Source: Alteromonas confluentis | Lineage (GTDB): Bacteria; Pseudomonadota; Gammaproteobacteria; Enterobacterales; Alteromonadaceae | Direction: 5' to 3' | DNA length: 64,000 nt | Assembly: GCF_001757105.1 (NCBI RefSeq) | Contig: NZ_MDHN01000040.1 | Span: 136,240 to 200,239, forward strand | Part shown: positions 55,715 through 64,000 of the stretch, piece by piece | How the letters are laid out: each line of letters opens with the position of its first letter | How positions within the stretch are numbered: position 1 is the stretch's first letter | Program-made: the position numbers and the translations under genes | Notes under the pieces: model-generated | What the model was told of the DNA's origin: nothing | Seen by the model: only the letters and a program-made list of their open reading frames with translations | Database searches by the model: none

Positions 55715-56515
55715 ATGGAAAAACTATCAATCTCTGACCTGCACATAGTGTTGGTTGAGCCTTCAGACACACAAAGAAAAATCATTACCAGCCTGCTGAT
55801 GCAGGAGAATGTTCGCGAGATTGACGCGGTAAGTTCCATAGAAGAAGCGCGTAAAGCCATTGAAAGCCACAGTGCTGATCTCGTGGTGAGTGCCATGTAT
55901 TTTGAAGATGGTACGGCAATTGAGTTACTTAAATTTATCAAGGACAGTACCGAGTACGCGTCTATTCCTTTCATGTTGGTTTCCAGTGAAAATCGTACTG
56001 TAAAATTAGAAGAGTTTAAGCAAGCCGGTGTTGCGGCGATTTTGCCGAAGCCCTTTGAGCCATTACACCTGTCGCGAGCGCTGAATGCCAGCCTCGACCT
56101 GATCAACCACGATGAGCTAGATCTTGACCTGTTTGATGTACAAGAAGTGCGGGTACTGCTGGTTGACGATAGCCGTCTGGCCCGTAATCATATTCGTCGT
56201 GTACTGCAAGGTATGGGACTGAAGAAAATTACTGAAGCAGAAAATGGCGCGATGGCGCTAACGCATATTAAAGATGCTGAGTTTGATTTAGTGGTGACAG
56301 ACTACAATATGCCTGAAATGGACGGTCGTGAGTTATCAGAGTTTATTCGTTACAATCCGGAAACAGCTCATATTCCAATCATCATGGTTACCTCAGAATC
56401 ACAAGACAGCGTGCACATGGCGAACATTCAGCAAACTGGGGTTAACGCTTTGTGCGATAAGCCTTTCGAGCCAACGGAAGTGCGCGCAATGCTAGCGGCA
56501 CTGCTCGGTGAATAA
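55715..56515 (+). CDS. Tandem-receiver protein with a degenerate first receiver
   Basis: A 266-residue protein made only of two receiver domains. Receiver 1 (about 6-125) has lost the acidic pair (VEPSD) and the phospho-Asp (LVVSAMYFEDG) and should be phosphorylation-independent. Receiver 2 (about 145-262) is complete: LVDDSR, LVVTDYNMPEMDG and CDKPFEP. No output domain is present, so it probably acts by protein contact, like CheY-type adaptors. Confidence 0.85.
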   Translation: MEKLSISDLHIVLVEPSDTQRKIITSLLMQENVREIDAVSSIEEARKAIESHSADLVVSAMYFEDGTAIELLKFIKDSTEYASIPFMLVSSENRTVKLEEFKQAGVAAILPKPFEPLHLSRALNASLDLINHDELDLDLFDVQEVRVLLVDDSRLARNHIRRVLQGMGLKKITEAENGAMALTHIKDAEFDLVVTDYNMPEMDGRELSEFIRYNPETAHIPIIMVTSESQDSVHMANIQQTGVNALCDKPFEPTEVRAMLAALLGE

Positions 56516-56612
56516 CCTAAAAGCCTACACTAAAAGTCCAGCGGCATAGCACAGTGTATACGAAAGGAGAAGCTCTTCCCCACTGGTGATATGCTGTAGG
56601 CGTATAAAACTA

Positions 56613-56641
56613 TTGACACTTAGGCAACATCGCCTTAAAGT
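56613..56641 (+). promoter_or_regulatory. Candidate pheL-pheA promoter
   Basis: TTGACA (56613-56618) and TAAAGT (56636-56641) are 17 bp apart. Initiation would then fall at about the pheL ATG, so this may not be the one used; TATAAA at 56603-56608 is an alternative -10 that gives a longer leader. Confidence 0.4.
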
Positions 56642-56647
56642 CGAGCT

Positions 56648-56707
56648 ATGAAAACGAATATCAAACACACTAACGCATTCTTTTTTGGTTTTATCACCTT
56701 CAAATGA
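56648..56707 (+). CDS. pheL: pheA leader peptide PheL
   Basis: A 19-codon frame encodes MKTNIKHTNAFFFGFITFK with five Phe codons, three consecutive. It precedes a set of mutually exclusive hairpins and a terminator before pheA. Ribosome stalling at the Phe codons when Phe-tRNA is scarce would favour readthrough, as in the enterobacterial pheA attenuator. It is too short to have been found as an ordinary gene. Confidence 0.88.
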   Translation: MKTNIKHTNAFFFGFITFK

Positions 56708-56757
56708 GGGAGGATGCGCCGTGTGTATGAACCTCCCGCCGGGAGGTTTTTTTTTGC
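56665..56757 (+). promoter_or_regulatory. pheA transcription attenuator
   Basis: Three competing pairings are visible: ACACAC/CGCAT (56665-56678) with ATGCG/GTGTGT (56714-56726); GAGGGAGG (56706-56713) with CCTCCC (56732-56737) as antiterminator; and the terminator AACCTCCC (56730-56737) with GGGAGGTT (56741-56748) followed by a T run. The terminator and antiterminator share CCTCCC. Confidence 0.85.
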
Positions 56758-56778
56758 CAAGAAAACGGGTTTTAAAAA

Positions 56779-57963
56779 ATGTCAGATACGGCTTTGGACG
56801 CAGTAAGAAAACGCATTACAGAATTAGACAGTCAATTGCTGACTATGTTGGCTGAACGCCGGCAGCTTACCAATGAAGTAGCAGAAACAAAAATTCGCCA
56901 CGATATCCCCGTGCGCGATGTGAAGCGAGAAGAACAACTGCTTTTTCGCCTAATTAAAGAAGGCAAGAATGTGGGTCTTGATCCCCATTATGTTACTCAG
57001 GTTTTCCACGTCATTATTGAAGATAGCGTACTGAATCAGCAAGCGATGCTGGCAGAACACGCCAACCCGGGCAGCACCCTACCGCTTAATCGTGTGGCGT
57101 TTTTGGGCGATAAAGGCTCGTACAGCTACCTGGCCACGCAGAAGTACTTTTCCCGTCGTCCCGGTGAACTGGTTGAAATGGGGTGTCAGAGCTTTGCCGA
57201 GATTGTTCAGAAAGTTGAAAAGAGCGAAGCTGACTATGCGGTTCTGCCGATTGAGAATACCACTTCCGGCAGTATCAACGAAGTGTACGACCAATTACAA
57301 CACACTCAACTCAGCATTATTGGTGAACTGACTCACCCCATTCGTCACAGCCTTTTGGTGTCTCAAGACACCGCCATCGCGAATATTAAAACGCTCTATG
57401 CTCATCCGCAGGTGTTTGCACAATGTAGTCACTTCCTCGCCGAATTGGGCAACGTCGAAGTGAAAACCATGGAAAGTACAGCGCACGCAATGATGGCAGT
57501 CAGTGAACTTCAACGCGATGATGTCGCCGCCATTGGTAGCGAAGCGGGTGGTAGCCTGTATGGTTTAATGGCGATAAAATCGAACCTGGCTAACCAGAAA
57601 GAAAACCACAGCCGCTTCTTTGTTGTTTCTCGCGATCCCGTGAATGTGCCGTTGCAAGTGCCAGCCAAAACCACGGTAATTATGTCTACAGTGCAAAAAC
57701 CAGGTGCACTGGTGGAAGCCCTCACGGTATTGAAAGACAACAACTTAAATATGACAAAACTGGAGTCACGCCCGATCACTGGAAACCCGTGGGAAGAAAT
57801 GTTCTACATTGATTTTGAGGGTAATCTTGAAGATGGTCCTGTCCAAACTGCAGTGGAAAGTTTGAAAAAGCTCACTCGCTATCTGAAGGTCTTGGGTTGT
57901 TACCCGAGTGAAGAAGTGAGTCCAACAAAAGTGGCGGCAGCAAAAGCGCTGACACAGGATTAA
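56779..57963 (+). CDS. pheA: Bifunctional chorismate mutase / prephenate dehydratase (P-protein)
   Basis: A 394-residue enzyme with an N-terminal AroQ chorismate mutase (about 5-90, RKRITELDSQLLTMLAERRQL), a prephenate dehydratase domain (about 105-285, GSYSYLATQKYF and PIENTTSGSINEVYD) and a C-terminal ACT domain (about 298-375, PGALVEALTVLKDNNLNMTKLESRP) that senses phenylalanine. It converts chorismate to phenylpyruvate. It is under attenuation by the upstream pheL leader and convergent with tyrA, sharing a bidirectional terminator. Confidence 0.97.
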   Translation: MSDTALDAVRKRITELDSQLLTMLAERRQLTNEVAETKIRHDIPVRDVKREEQLLFRLIKEGKNVGLDPHYVTQVFHVIIEDSVLNQQAMLAEHANPGSTLPLNRVAFLGDKGSYSYLATQKYFSRRPGELVEMGCQSFAEIVQKVEKSEADYAVLPIENTTSGSINEVYDQLQHTQLSIIGELTHPIRHSLLVSQDTAIANIKTLYAHPQVFAQCSHFLAELGNVEVKTMESTAHAMMAVSELQRDDVAAIGSEAGGSLYGLMAIKSNLANQKENHSRFFVVSRDPVNVPLQVPAKTTVIMSTVQKPGALVEALTVLKDNNLNMTKLESRPITGNPWEEMFYIDFEGNLEDGPVQTAVESLKKLTRYLKVLGCYPSEEVSPTKVAAAKALTQD

Positions 57964-57984
57964 ACGAGTTCATCAGATATAAAA

Positions 57985-58009
57985 AAAGCACCAATCGGTG
58001 CTTTTTTTA
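57985..58009. terminator. Bidirectional terminator between pheA and tyrA
   Basis: The arms AAAGCACC (57985-57992) and GGTGCTTT (57997-58004) enclose AATC, with A run on one side and T run on the other. It overlaps the tyrA stop codon. Confidence 0.85.
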
Positions 58010-59152
58010 TGACTTTCTTAACATCTCGTCGTCATCAGCTTTAAGCAACAATTGCTTACTGTCGACAAGGCACTTACGGGCGTAGTCGCCAAACCATTCA
58101 CCAATACGATTAAACTCGTTGATGAATTCTTGCTTATCGCCGTTGTCCAATAACGTCAGTGCTTTGCCAAAACGCTCGTGGAAACGTCGCAATAACGCAA
58201 AGTTATCTGGATTGTTATAGATAATGTCAGCATACAACTGCGGTGACTGCGCGAAAAGACGCCCCACCATGGCAAGTTCAAGACGGTAAATGGGAGAGCT
58301 AAATACGGTCAAAGTCTCTAAATCCGGACCTTCACCTTGCAAATGCGCACCATAAACAAAGGTGTTGAAATGACGCATCACCTGAATGAACGCCATTGCC
58401 TGATCGTGTTCCTGTGCGGTGCTTCGATGAATGGTTGCACCCCAGGTTTTCATTTGTTCAACTAACCATTGGTATTTGCCTTCACCACGGCCGTCACAAA
58501 CCACCACCACTTGTTTAATCATGCCGGGGGCATCGGGGCCAAACATAGGGTGTAAACCAACCACAGGCCCGTTATGGGTAGCCAACATGGCGTTAAGCGG
58601 CTTTTCTTTAACACTGGTGATATCGGCTAGCACACAATGCGCAGGTAGATTATTCAGCCGGGCAATAACCCCTTCTGTGATGGTGATGGGCACTGCAACT
58701 AAGACCAAATCGGCACGAGCAAATGCCACTTTAGCAAGTTCAGAATCCCAGTCGTCTTTTTCAACAACCGCTACCTGATAGCCTGATTTCTCAAACAGAC
58801 TGACAAAGACTTTCCCCAACGCACCAGCGCCCCCTACTACAACAACCTGTTCTATCGCAGGATTAATACAGCGATAGCGATTGTTCTGGGTGTGATAAGA
58901 CTCGCGCATAATTCGACGCAGTAAATCTTCAGTGAGATCCGGGGAAACACCCGCTTGTTCCGCTTCTGCGCGTCGTGAAGCAATAAGCTCCTTTTCACGC
59001 TCGGGAACGTACACTGGCATTCCGGTTTCAGCCTTTATCTGACCAACTCGTGTCGTCAATTCAGCCCGGCGGGCGAGTAATGAAACGAGCTCGGAATCGA
59101 GCTCGTCAATGCCTGACCGCAGCGCGGCCAGTTGTTTGGAAAGATCCGTCAT
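58007..59152 (-). CDS. tyrA: Bifunctional chorismate mutase / prephenate dehydrogenase (T-protein)
   Basis: A 381-residue enzyme with an N-terminal AroQ mutase (about 1-90, [19 protein letters not shown]) and a dehydrogenase with the Rossmann signature [12 protein letters not shown] (about 105-116) and catalytic His in LHPMFGPD. It makes 4-hydroxyphenylpyruvate for tyrosine. ATG 59152 is used; a TTG at 59164 is possible. It lies 26 bp after aroF and is probably co-transcribed with it under TyrR control, as in E. coli. Confidence 0.96.
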   Translation of the reverse strand: MTDLSKQLAALRSGIDELDSELVSLLARRAELTTRVGQIKAETGMPVYVPEREKELIASRRAEAEQAGVSPDLTEDLLRRIMRESYHTQNNRYRCINPAIEQVVVVGGAGALGKVFVSLFEKSGYQVAVVEKDDWDSELAKVAFARADLVLVAVPITITEGVIARLNNLPAHCVLADITSVKEKPLNAMLATHNGPVVGLHPMFGPDAPGMIKQVVVVCDGRGEGKYQWLVEQMKTWGATIHRSTAQEHDQAMAFIQVMRHFNTFVYGAHLQGEGPDLETLTVFSSPIYRLELAMVGRLFAQSPQLYADIIYNNPDNFALLRRFHERFGKALTLLDNGDKQEFINEFNRIGEWFGDYARKCLVDSKQLLLKADDDEMLRKS

Positions 59153-59178
59153 ATTGCGACTCAAAAAGCGCTGTAACC

Positions 59179-60270
59179 TTAGGCTACAGCAGAACGTTTA
59201 TTCTGACGCAATGGTAACACAGTTATCAGTTTATCTCTGGTTTGTGTGATCAGATTGTCCGTGGTTTCCCAGTCAATACAGCCATCGGTAATAGATACGC
59301 CGTAGTCCAGTTCATCAACGGGTACGCCGTCACCTTTCTGGTTACCGGCATTGATGTGGCTTTCAAGCATAATGCCAATGATAGACTGGTTACCTTCTAG
59401 GATTTGATTTACAACATTTTGCGCCACCAGCGGCTGACGACGATAATCTTTGCTTGAGTTAGCATGACTACAATCAACCATCAAACCTGCTGTCAAACCG
59501 GCTTTTTCTAAATCAACTTCACAGTCAGAAACACAAACCGAATCGTAGTTTGGTTGCTTACCACCGCGCAGGATAATGTGACCGTCAGGGTTACCGCTTG
59601 TTGAAATAACGGCGACTTGCCCTTGCTTATTGATACCCATGAAGTTGTGGCCAGAGGCCGCAGACTTCAGCGCATTCACCGCGATATCGAGGCTTCCGTC
59701 AGTCCCGTTTTTGAAGCCAACAGGCATAGACAGTCCAGACGCCATTTCGCGGTGCGTCTGTGACTCTGAAGTCCGTGCACCAATGGCACTCCAACTGAAT
59801 AACTCAGCCAAGTATTGCGGGCTAATTGGATCTAGCGCTTCCGTTGCCACAGGGATTTCCAATTCAGCTAACCAGATCAATAATTCGCGGGCTTTACGCA
59901 GACCGGTTTCAATATCGAAGGTGCCATCGAGGTGCGGATCGTTGATTAGCCCTTTCCAGCCTGTTGTCGTACGCGGCTTTTCGAAATACACACGCATAAC
60001 AATAAACAGTGTATCTTTACAGGATTCATGGAGCTCTTTAAGACGCAGTGCATAATCTTTTGCGGCATCGATATCGTGAATAGAGCAAGGGCCACAAATC
60101 ACCAGTAAACGGTGGTCGCGACCATGAATGATGTCAGAAATTATTTTTCTGGATTCAGAGATAGCCGACAGGGCGGTTTCTGAAACCGGCAGTTCTTTGG
60201 CTAAATCATCAGGCGTAATTAGCACTTGTTCTGCACTAACGTGAACGTTATTTACGTTGTCCTTTATCAT
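59179..60270 (-). CDS. aroF: DAHP synthase, tyrosine-sensitive type
   Basis: A 363-residue class I DAHP synthase (first step of the shikimate pathway). Landmarks are [62 protein letters not shown] and [14 protein letters not shown] (metal and substrate residues). Pairing with tyrA in one operon identifies it as the Tyr-feedback isoenzyme (aroF) rather than aroG or aroH. ATG 60270 is preferred to the extended frame. A perfect TyrR-type operator lies about 100 bp upstream. Confidence 0.93.
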   Translation of the reverse strand: MIKDNVNNVHVSAEQVLITPDDLAKELPVSETALSAISESRKIISDIIHGRDHRLLVICGPCSIHDIDAAKDYALRLKELHESCKDTLFIVMRVYFEKPRTTTGWKGLINDPHLDGTFDIETGLRKARELLIWLAELEIPVATEALDPISPQYLAELFSWSAIGARTSESQTHREMASGLSMPVGFKNGTDGSLDIAVNALKSAASGHNFMGINKQGQVAVISTSGNPDGHIILRGGKQPNYDSVCVSDCEVDLEKAGLTAGLMVDCSHANSSKDYRRQPLVAQNVVNQILEGNQSIIGIMLESHINAGNQKGDGVPVDELDYGVSITDGCIDWETTDNLITQTRDKLITVLPLRQNKRSAVA

Positions 60271-60361
60271 GAGACTCTCTTTACTTGGATAGGTTACTGA
60301 CCAAATTGCTTCTTGGCCCTTCGTGGTTGCAAACGTGCAACTCATGTTTTTATTATGTTAA

Positions 60362-60393
60362 CTCAAGGTGTAAATTAAAATTTACACCTTGAG
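60362..60393 (-). promoter_or_regulatory. TyrR operator of aroF-tyrA
   Basis: A 32-bp perfect dyad: CTCAAGGTGTAAATT (60362-60376), AA, AATTTACACCTTGAG (60379-60393). Its core TGTAAA-N6-TTTACA (60369-60386) is exactly the TyrR box consensus. It overlaps a plausible aroF promoter (CATAAT as -10 near 60352-60357 on the minus strand). Confidence 0.88.
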
Positions 60394-60505
60394 CTAGTAT
60401 TTATTACTTAGGCTCGTTGACTTTTTATCAATTTTTGATAAAGGCCGCAACCGTGACAATAGACTTTTTTGACTAAAGTCTGAAGGATTGGTTCATCACG
60501 GTTTG

Positions 60506-61012
60506 TTACCGCCTACCAACTATTTCGCCGTCTTTGATTACACCATCGTCCGCAATCACGGCTCCTGGTAAAATAGTCACTCCATTCCCAATAGTTACGC
60601 GGTTACCAATGATAACAGGACTCGCCTTTTGCCAACCCTGCAAGCGCGCTTGCGGCGATTTATGATGTTCGACACTCGTAATGACAACCCCATCACCTAT
60701 TATAGTGTCTACGCCTATTTTTACTGATGCACCATCCAGAATGGTTAAAAATTCACCAGCGGTAAAGATGCCATCACTTTTAATTTGAAAGCCGTAGTCA
60801 CTGGCAAAGTGGCTTCCAATTACCGCCTCAACATTGGGAAGCAATGCGCGCTGCAACAGCTTACGCCGTTCGCCTTGAGCCTGATTAAATTGTTGGCACT
60901 GTCGTTTTATCTCCCTACGAAAGCTCGCCAAGACTTTACTGTTGGTCTGATACCATTGCCCCGTTGTCATCAGTTGCCAATTCTCGTCGTTAAAAAGTGC
61001 GTTGTCTGACAT
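60506..61012 (-). CDS. Hexapeptide-repeat acetyltransferase, maltose/galactoside O-acetyltransferase-like
   Basis: A 168-residue left-handed beta-helix protein. The N-terminal helical region (NWQLMTTGQWYQTNSKVL) resembles the Mac domain of maltose acetyltransferases. Hexapeptide repeats follow (ITSVEHHKSP, IIGNRVTIGNGVTILPGAVI). The His in VEHH corresponds to the catalytic His. The acceptor sugar or other hydroxyl is unknown. GGAGG six bases upstream supports ATG 61012. The 235-bp gap to aroF contains the TyrR operator and small AT-rich dyads. Confidence 0.82.
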   Translation of the reverse strand: MSDNALFNDENWQLMTTGQWYQTNSKVLASFRREIKRQCQQFNQAQGERRKLLQRALLPNVEAVIGSHFASDYGFQIKSDGIFTAGEFLTILDGASVKIGVDTIIGDGVVITSVEHHKSPQARLQGWQKASPVIIGNRVTIGNGVTILPGAVIADDGVIKDGEIVGRR

Positions 61013-61135
61013 AACTATCCTCCTGCACCAGATAAACATAATTGTATCACTCCCCTTAACGAGAACATGACAAATGTCACCTTCAGGTTGTGATGGTTGT
61101 GACTAAACAAGGCTAAACCGCATTCGCTCAAAAAA

Positions 61136-61160
61136 AATGCCCGCTCTAAAAGCGGGCATT
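61136..61160 (-). terminator. Terminator of the siderophore receptor gene
   Basis: Perfect arms AATGCCCGCT (61136-61145) and AGCGGGCATT (61151-61160). On the minus strand it is followed by a T run (AAAAAAA at 61131-61137 on the plus strand). Confidence 0.88.
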
Positions 61161-61180
61161 CATAGGAGGTTCAGAACAAA

Positions 61181-63313
61181 TTAATAGTCCCAGCTTACCG
61201 TCAAGCTGTAGTTAGTCGGTGAGCCGTAGAACGCCTGTTCCGTGCGCACTGAGCTGAGGTATTTTTCATCCGTAATGTTATCCATATTCAGGCTGAACGA
61301 TAAGTTATCATTGAAGCTGTAGGTAACATAGCCGCCGAGAACAGCATAAGCATCCTGCGTAATTCGGCCATAGCCTGATGTGAAGTAAGTTTCACTCTGA
61401 TAACGGGCTGAAAGGCCCATGTTCAGTTTTTCGTTCCACGCTGGCGCATAGTCGGCAAGCAGTTTAAACGTGCGTCGAGGAATGAAGGTGCGGGCTTCAT
61501 CGCCGTTTTCTTCATCCATGCTCAGTACGGTCAAACCACCCTGAACAGACAATTCATCGGTGATGGCGCCAGACAGCTCAATTTCAAACCCGTTAGAATC
61601 GACAGACACACCACGATAGAGGGCATAATTGAACTCATCAGAATAATCGTCATCATCAACGCCGTCGCCATCGTCGTAACCGAGGAACTCATACAGGTTT
61701 TCTTGTTCCGTTCTGAACAACGCAACAGTCAGCAAGAAGTTGTTGGCAAACTCTTTCTTAACGCCCATTTCATAACTGCGGCCCTCTGCAGAACCCAGTG
61801 GTTGCAAGTCTTCATTCAGGTAATACTGTGGCTGATAGATATCGCTGTAACTACCGTAAACATTCAAGCCTTCCAATACTTCCCAGGTAAAACCAATGTA
61901 TGGACTACTGCCGTCTTCGGAAGTCGACGTTGACGCGCCCCAAGACTCACCTTCGTTTTCATAGTCGACAAAACTCACGCCAAGTACCAAATCAAGCGCA
62001 TCGGTAACCGCGAGCTGTACTGAACCGTAAAAACGGTTTAATGAAATGTCGGTATAACCCGCTTGATAAGGCGCCGCCCATTCAGGCAATGCGACTTCAG
62101 TGCCAGTCCAACCAGGTAACGCTGGCATAACATCAAAACCGCTCAGTGCACCGTAATCCATGTCACTGGTTTCTGCGTCGGCCACGCTAATACCCACATT
62201 AAAGGTATGTTCTCGGCCCCAGGCTTCAAACGCACCTTGTAGGTTGTTGTCCCAGATTAACGTTTTGTCTTCAGCATCATATTTACCTGGATAACCCAGC
62301 ATGCCCAAACCCGTTTCAGCGTCTAAGCCGGTGTTGGAATAGGTGTAAAATAACGCAGAGTGATCTTCATAGCGGATGTGATTCAGTTTAGACGTGTATT
62401 GCAGATTGTCGTTGATAAACCAGTTTAGCTCGGCAAACGCGGTTTTATTCAATGTATCCCAATAGGTCCAGTCCATCGCCGTTGTGGTAGAACGGTCGAA
62501 ATCAACCTGGGTGCCATCTGAATAGATTAATGGCACTGCCCCCCATGTCACACCGTCACTGTTGTTATCCTGGTGCGAGTAGCCAAACATTATCGTGACG
62601 TCATCACTGAGCTGCCCGTCAATGATACCGTAAAATACACTGCGTTCATTTTCGTACAGGTTCAGCCAGCTTTCTTTGTCCTGATGCGCAACGACGACAC
62701 GGGCCGCCCAGCTACCAGAGTCTGTCAATGGTGTGGAAACATCAGCCACAGTCCGCATGTTTGCCCAGCGTCCCAGTGTAAAATCGACACTGGCTTCGGT
62801 TTCGTTACCAGGGCGTTTGCGCACATAATTGACGGTACCGGATGGGTTTCCCAGACCGGTGATGAGGCCATTTGAGCCACGGATAAATTCCACTTTTTCA
62901 TAAATAGCGGTGTCTAAGTCGCCGACAAAAATATCACCAAAGGGAATACCTGAACCGTCGATATGCATACTGGTGATGTCAAAACCGCGAGCATTGAAGT
63001 AAGTACGGTCGGTTTCTGACTGGTCTACGTTAATACCGGTCACCTGCTTGAACAGACTATTGATATCACTTAAACGGTAATCTTCAATCAGCTCGGATTC
63101 CAGAATCGACAATGACTGAGGGGTATCAAAACTATCCAGGCCCAGCCCTGTTGCACCTGAACTGATACGCTGGACGCGACTTTCAACGATTCGGATAACT
63201 TCAATATTATCTTCATCCGCTGCTACTTCGCTGTTATCTACCGCTGCACTTTGCGCCTGTACTGCCATCGCCAACATAATAGGTGAAAGCGCAAATACTT
63301 GCTTTTTAGTCAT
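61181..63313 (-). CDS. TonB-dependent siderophore receptor (FpvA/FhuE type)
   Basis: A 710-residue outer-membrane receptor. A signal peptide (ending VQAQ) is followed by a plug with TPQSLSILESELIEDYRL, FNARGFDITSMHIDG, EKVEFIRGSNGLITGLGNPSGTVNYVRKRP, typical of hydroxamate/catecholate siderophore receptors, and a barrel ending LTVSWDY. No signalling extension is present. A Fur box at 63383-63397 upstream indicates iron repression. It is a single gene. The siderophore it takes up cannot be told from the sequence. Confidence 0.93.
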   Translation of the reverse strand: MTKKQVFALSPIMLAMAVQAQSAAVDNSEVAADEDNIEVIRIVESRVQRISSGATGLGLDSFDTPQSLSILESELIEDYRLSDINSLFKQVTGINVDQSETDRTYFNARGFDITSMHIDGSGIPFGDIFVGDLDTAIYEKVEFIRGSNGLITGLGNPSGTVNYVRKRPGNETEASVDFTLGRWANMRTVADVSTPLTDSGSWAARVVVAHQDKESWLNLYENERSVFYGIIDGQLSDDVTIMFGYSHQDNNSDGVTWGAVPLIYSDGTQVDFDRSTTTAMDWTYWDTLNKTAFAELNWFINDNLQYTSKLNHIRYEDHSALFYTYSNTGLDAETGLGMLGYPGKYDAEDKTLIWDNNLQGAFEAWGREHTFNVGISVADAETSDMDYGALSGFDVMPALPGWTGTEVALPEWAAPYQAGYTDISLNRFYGSVQLAVTDALDLVLGVSFVDYENEGESWGASTSTSEDGSSPYIGFTWEVLEGLNVYGSYSDIYQPQYYLNEDLQPLGSAEGRSYEMGVKKEFANNFLLTVALFRTEQENLYEFLGYDDGDGVDDDDYSDEFNYALYRGVSVDSNGFEIELSGAITDELSVQGGLTVLSMDEENGDEARTFIPRRTFKLLADYAPAWNEKLNMGLSARYQSETYFTSGYGRITQDAYAVLGGYVTYSFNDNLSFSLNMDNITDEKYLSSVRTEQAFYGSPTNYSLTVSWDY

Positions 63314-63380
63314 TGTGAAACCTGCTCTTAACCAATTTTAAAATTCGAACGGCATTATAGAGAGGTTAGAAAGAATTTCA

Positions 63381-63399
63381 AATGATAATTATTATCATT
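63381..63399 (-). promoter_or_regulatory. Fur box of the siderophore receptor
   Basis: AATGATAATTATTATCATT, with a perfect 7-1-7 core TGATAAT-T-ATTATCA (63383-63397). It lies about 70 bp before the receptor ATG, the right place to block transcription when iron is plentiful. Confidence 0.88.
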
Positions 63400-63434
63400 A
63401 GTATTAGATGATCATAATTTACTAGAAGATACAA

Positions 63435-63462
63435 AAAAGCCCGCTTAAAGCGGGCTTTTTCA
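63435..63462 (-). terminator. Terminator after rplS
   Basis: Perfect arms AAAAGCCCGC (63435-63444) and GCGGGCTTTT (63450-63459). A/T-rich flanks on both sides make it effective on the minus strand. Confidence 0.88.
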
Positions 63463-63492
63463 AAGTTAACAGTAACGCAAGGATTAGTAATC

Positions 63493-63852
63493 TTAGTTAA
63501 GCTTCTCTTTGATACGTGCAGATTTACCTGAACGCTCACGCAGATAGTAAAGCTTAGCACGACGAACTGCACCACGACGTTTCACTTCAATAGAAGAAAC
63601 CGCCGGGCTGTGTGTTTGGAACACACGCTCTACGCCTTCGCCGCTTGAAATTTTACGTACGGTAAAAGACGAGTGAAGACCACGGTTACGCTTAGCGATA
63701 ACAACACCTTCGTACGCCTGAAGACGCTCTTTGTCACCTTCAGTTACGCGAACTTTTACGATTACTGTGTCACCTGGACCAAACGCAGGAACATCAGATT
63801 TGAGCTGTGCTTGCTCAATTTTTTTGATGATATCTTGACTGACTTTGCTCAT
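63493..63852 (-). CDS. rplS: Ribosomal protein L19
   Basis: A 119-residue 50S subunit protein: [52 protein letters not shown] and [27 protein letters not shown] are diagnostic. ATG 63852 sits five bases after AGAGG; ATG 63855 is too close. It is the last gene of the rpsP-rimM-trmD-rplS type operon and follows trmD by 18 bp. Confidence 0.97.
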   Translation of the reverse strand: MSKVSQDIIKKIEQAQLKSDVPAFGPGDTVIVKVRVTEGDKERLQAYEGVVIAKRNRGLHSSFTVRKISSGEGVERVFQTHSPAVSSIEVKRRGAVRRAKLYYLRERSGKSARIKEKLN

Positions 63853-63870
63853 CATATCCTCTCGTCCTAG

Positions 63871-64000
63871 TTAACTGTCATCTTGCTGCAACTGCGACTT
63901 GAATACTTCAAGAAGACGCTGCTGCTCCTCAGTCAGAGCTAGGTTGTTTAATAACTCAGGGCGACGCTGCCAGGTTCTACCCAGCGATTGCATTTGTCGC
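63871..64000 (-). CDS. trmD: tRNA (guanine-N1)-methyltransferase TrmD, C-terminal end (5' part outside window)
   Basis: The last 42 codons are visible: a frame entering at 64000 reads [20 protein letters not shown] and ends [22 protein letters not shown] before TAA at 63871-63873. The RRPELL and LTEEQ segments are typical of the TrmD C-terminal helix. TrmD methylates G37 of tRNAs. Gene order trmD-rplS supports the call. Confidence 0.9.
   Translation of the reverse strand, partial: RQMQSLGRTWQRRPELLNNLALTEEQQRLLEVFKSQLQQDDS

Noticed and set aside
1-64000. Mobile elements, CRISPR arrays, integrases or phage genes
   Set aside because: None seen; the only extensive repeats are the tandem tRNA genes and the ruvC-ruvA hairpin, and gene order is that of a conserved chromosome.

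Overview
The window looks like core chromosome of a marine gammaproteobacterium, most likely an Alteromonas/Aestuariibacter-type member of the Alteromonadales. The evidence is gene content and order (tolQRAB-pal-cpoB, ruvCAB behind aspS-nudB, glrK-qseG-glrR, aroF-tyrA opposite pheA, trmD-rplS), a FecA-like receptor next to imelysin and DUF4856 lipoproteins, and E. coli-like TyrR, Fur and pheL signals. I see no phage, transposon, CRISPR or plasmid genes. The species cannot be named from the sequence alone.

Layout. 1-3.2 kb: the 3' end of an oligogalacturonate-lyase-like beta-propeller gene, a periplasmic ClpP-fold protein, and a run of small orphan genes, one coding for a 57-residue exported peptide. 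3.3-5.9 kb: a two-gene operon pairing a RimK-like ATP-grasp ligase with a GNAT-C39 peptidase fusion. 6.1-9.2 kb: a Ca2+/Na+ exchanger, a small membrane protein and asnS. 9.3-18.2 kb: envelope and efflux genes (pqiABC, a diguanylate cyclase, an RND fusion protein and pump). 18.3-19.4 kb: an SSAT-like acetyltransferase and tpx. 19.5-26 kb (minus strand): an iron-associated operon of DUF4856 lipoprotein, imelysin-like lipoprotein, FecA-like receptor and di-iron hydroxylase. 26.5-27 kb: sodC. 27-33 kb: two divergent OmpR-type two-component systems, one with a DUF5666 lipoprotein and one with a PepSY protein. 33.1-35 kb: tRNA-Ser, nadA and three tandem tRNA-Lys genes. 35.2-40.4 kb: the Tol-Pal operon. 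40.4-45.4 kb: ruvB, ruvA, ruvC, nudB and aspS. 45.6-50.3 kb: a DUF72 gene, glrR-qseG-glrK and a secreted EF-hand protein. 50.4-56.5 kb: a signalling block (GGDEF-EAL, TerB-like, REC-PP2C-kinase with its STAS partner, YciH, double receiver). 56.6-60.4 kb: pheL-pheA convergent with aroF-tyrA. 60.5-64 kb: a hexapeptide acetyltransferase, a Fur-box siderophore receptor, rplS and the 3' end of trmD.

How parts work together. Aromatic amino acid synthesis is controlled at two visible sites: a complete pheL attenuator with five Phe codons in front of pheA, and a perfect 32-bp TyrR-type operator in front of aroF-tyrA. Iron appears in the 19.5-26 kb operon and in the receptor at 61-63 kb, but only the latter has a clear Fur box. 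The DUF5666 gene and the adjacent two-component operon share an almost identical 19-bp direct-repeat site with 11-bp phasing, which is a good candidate response-regulator operator.

The less expected observations are: an orphan promoter-terminator pair between ybgC and ruvB that predicts a roughly 130-nt small RNA; a 144-bp nested hairpin between ruvC and ruvA; the shared operator just mentioned; a terminator inside the iron operon; and a PqiA that lacks its second zinc ribbon.
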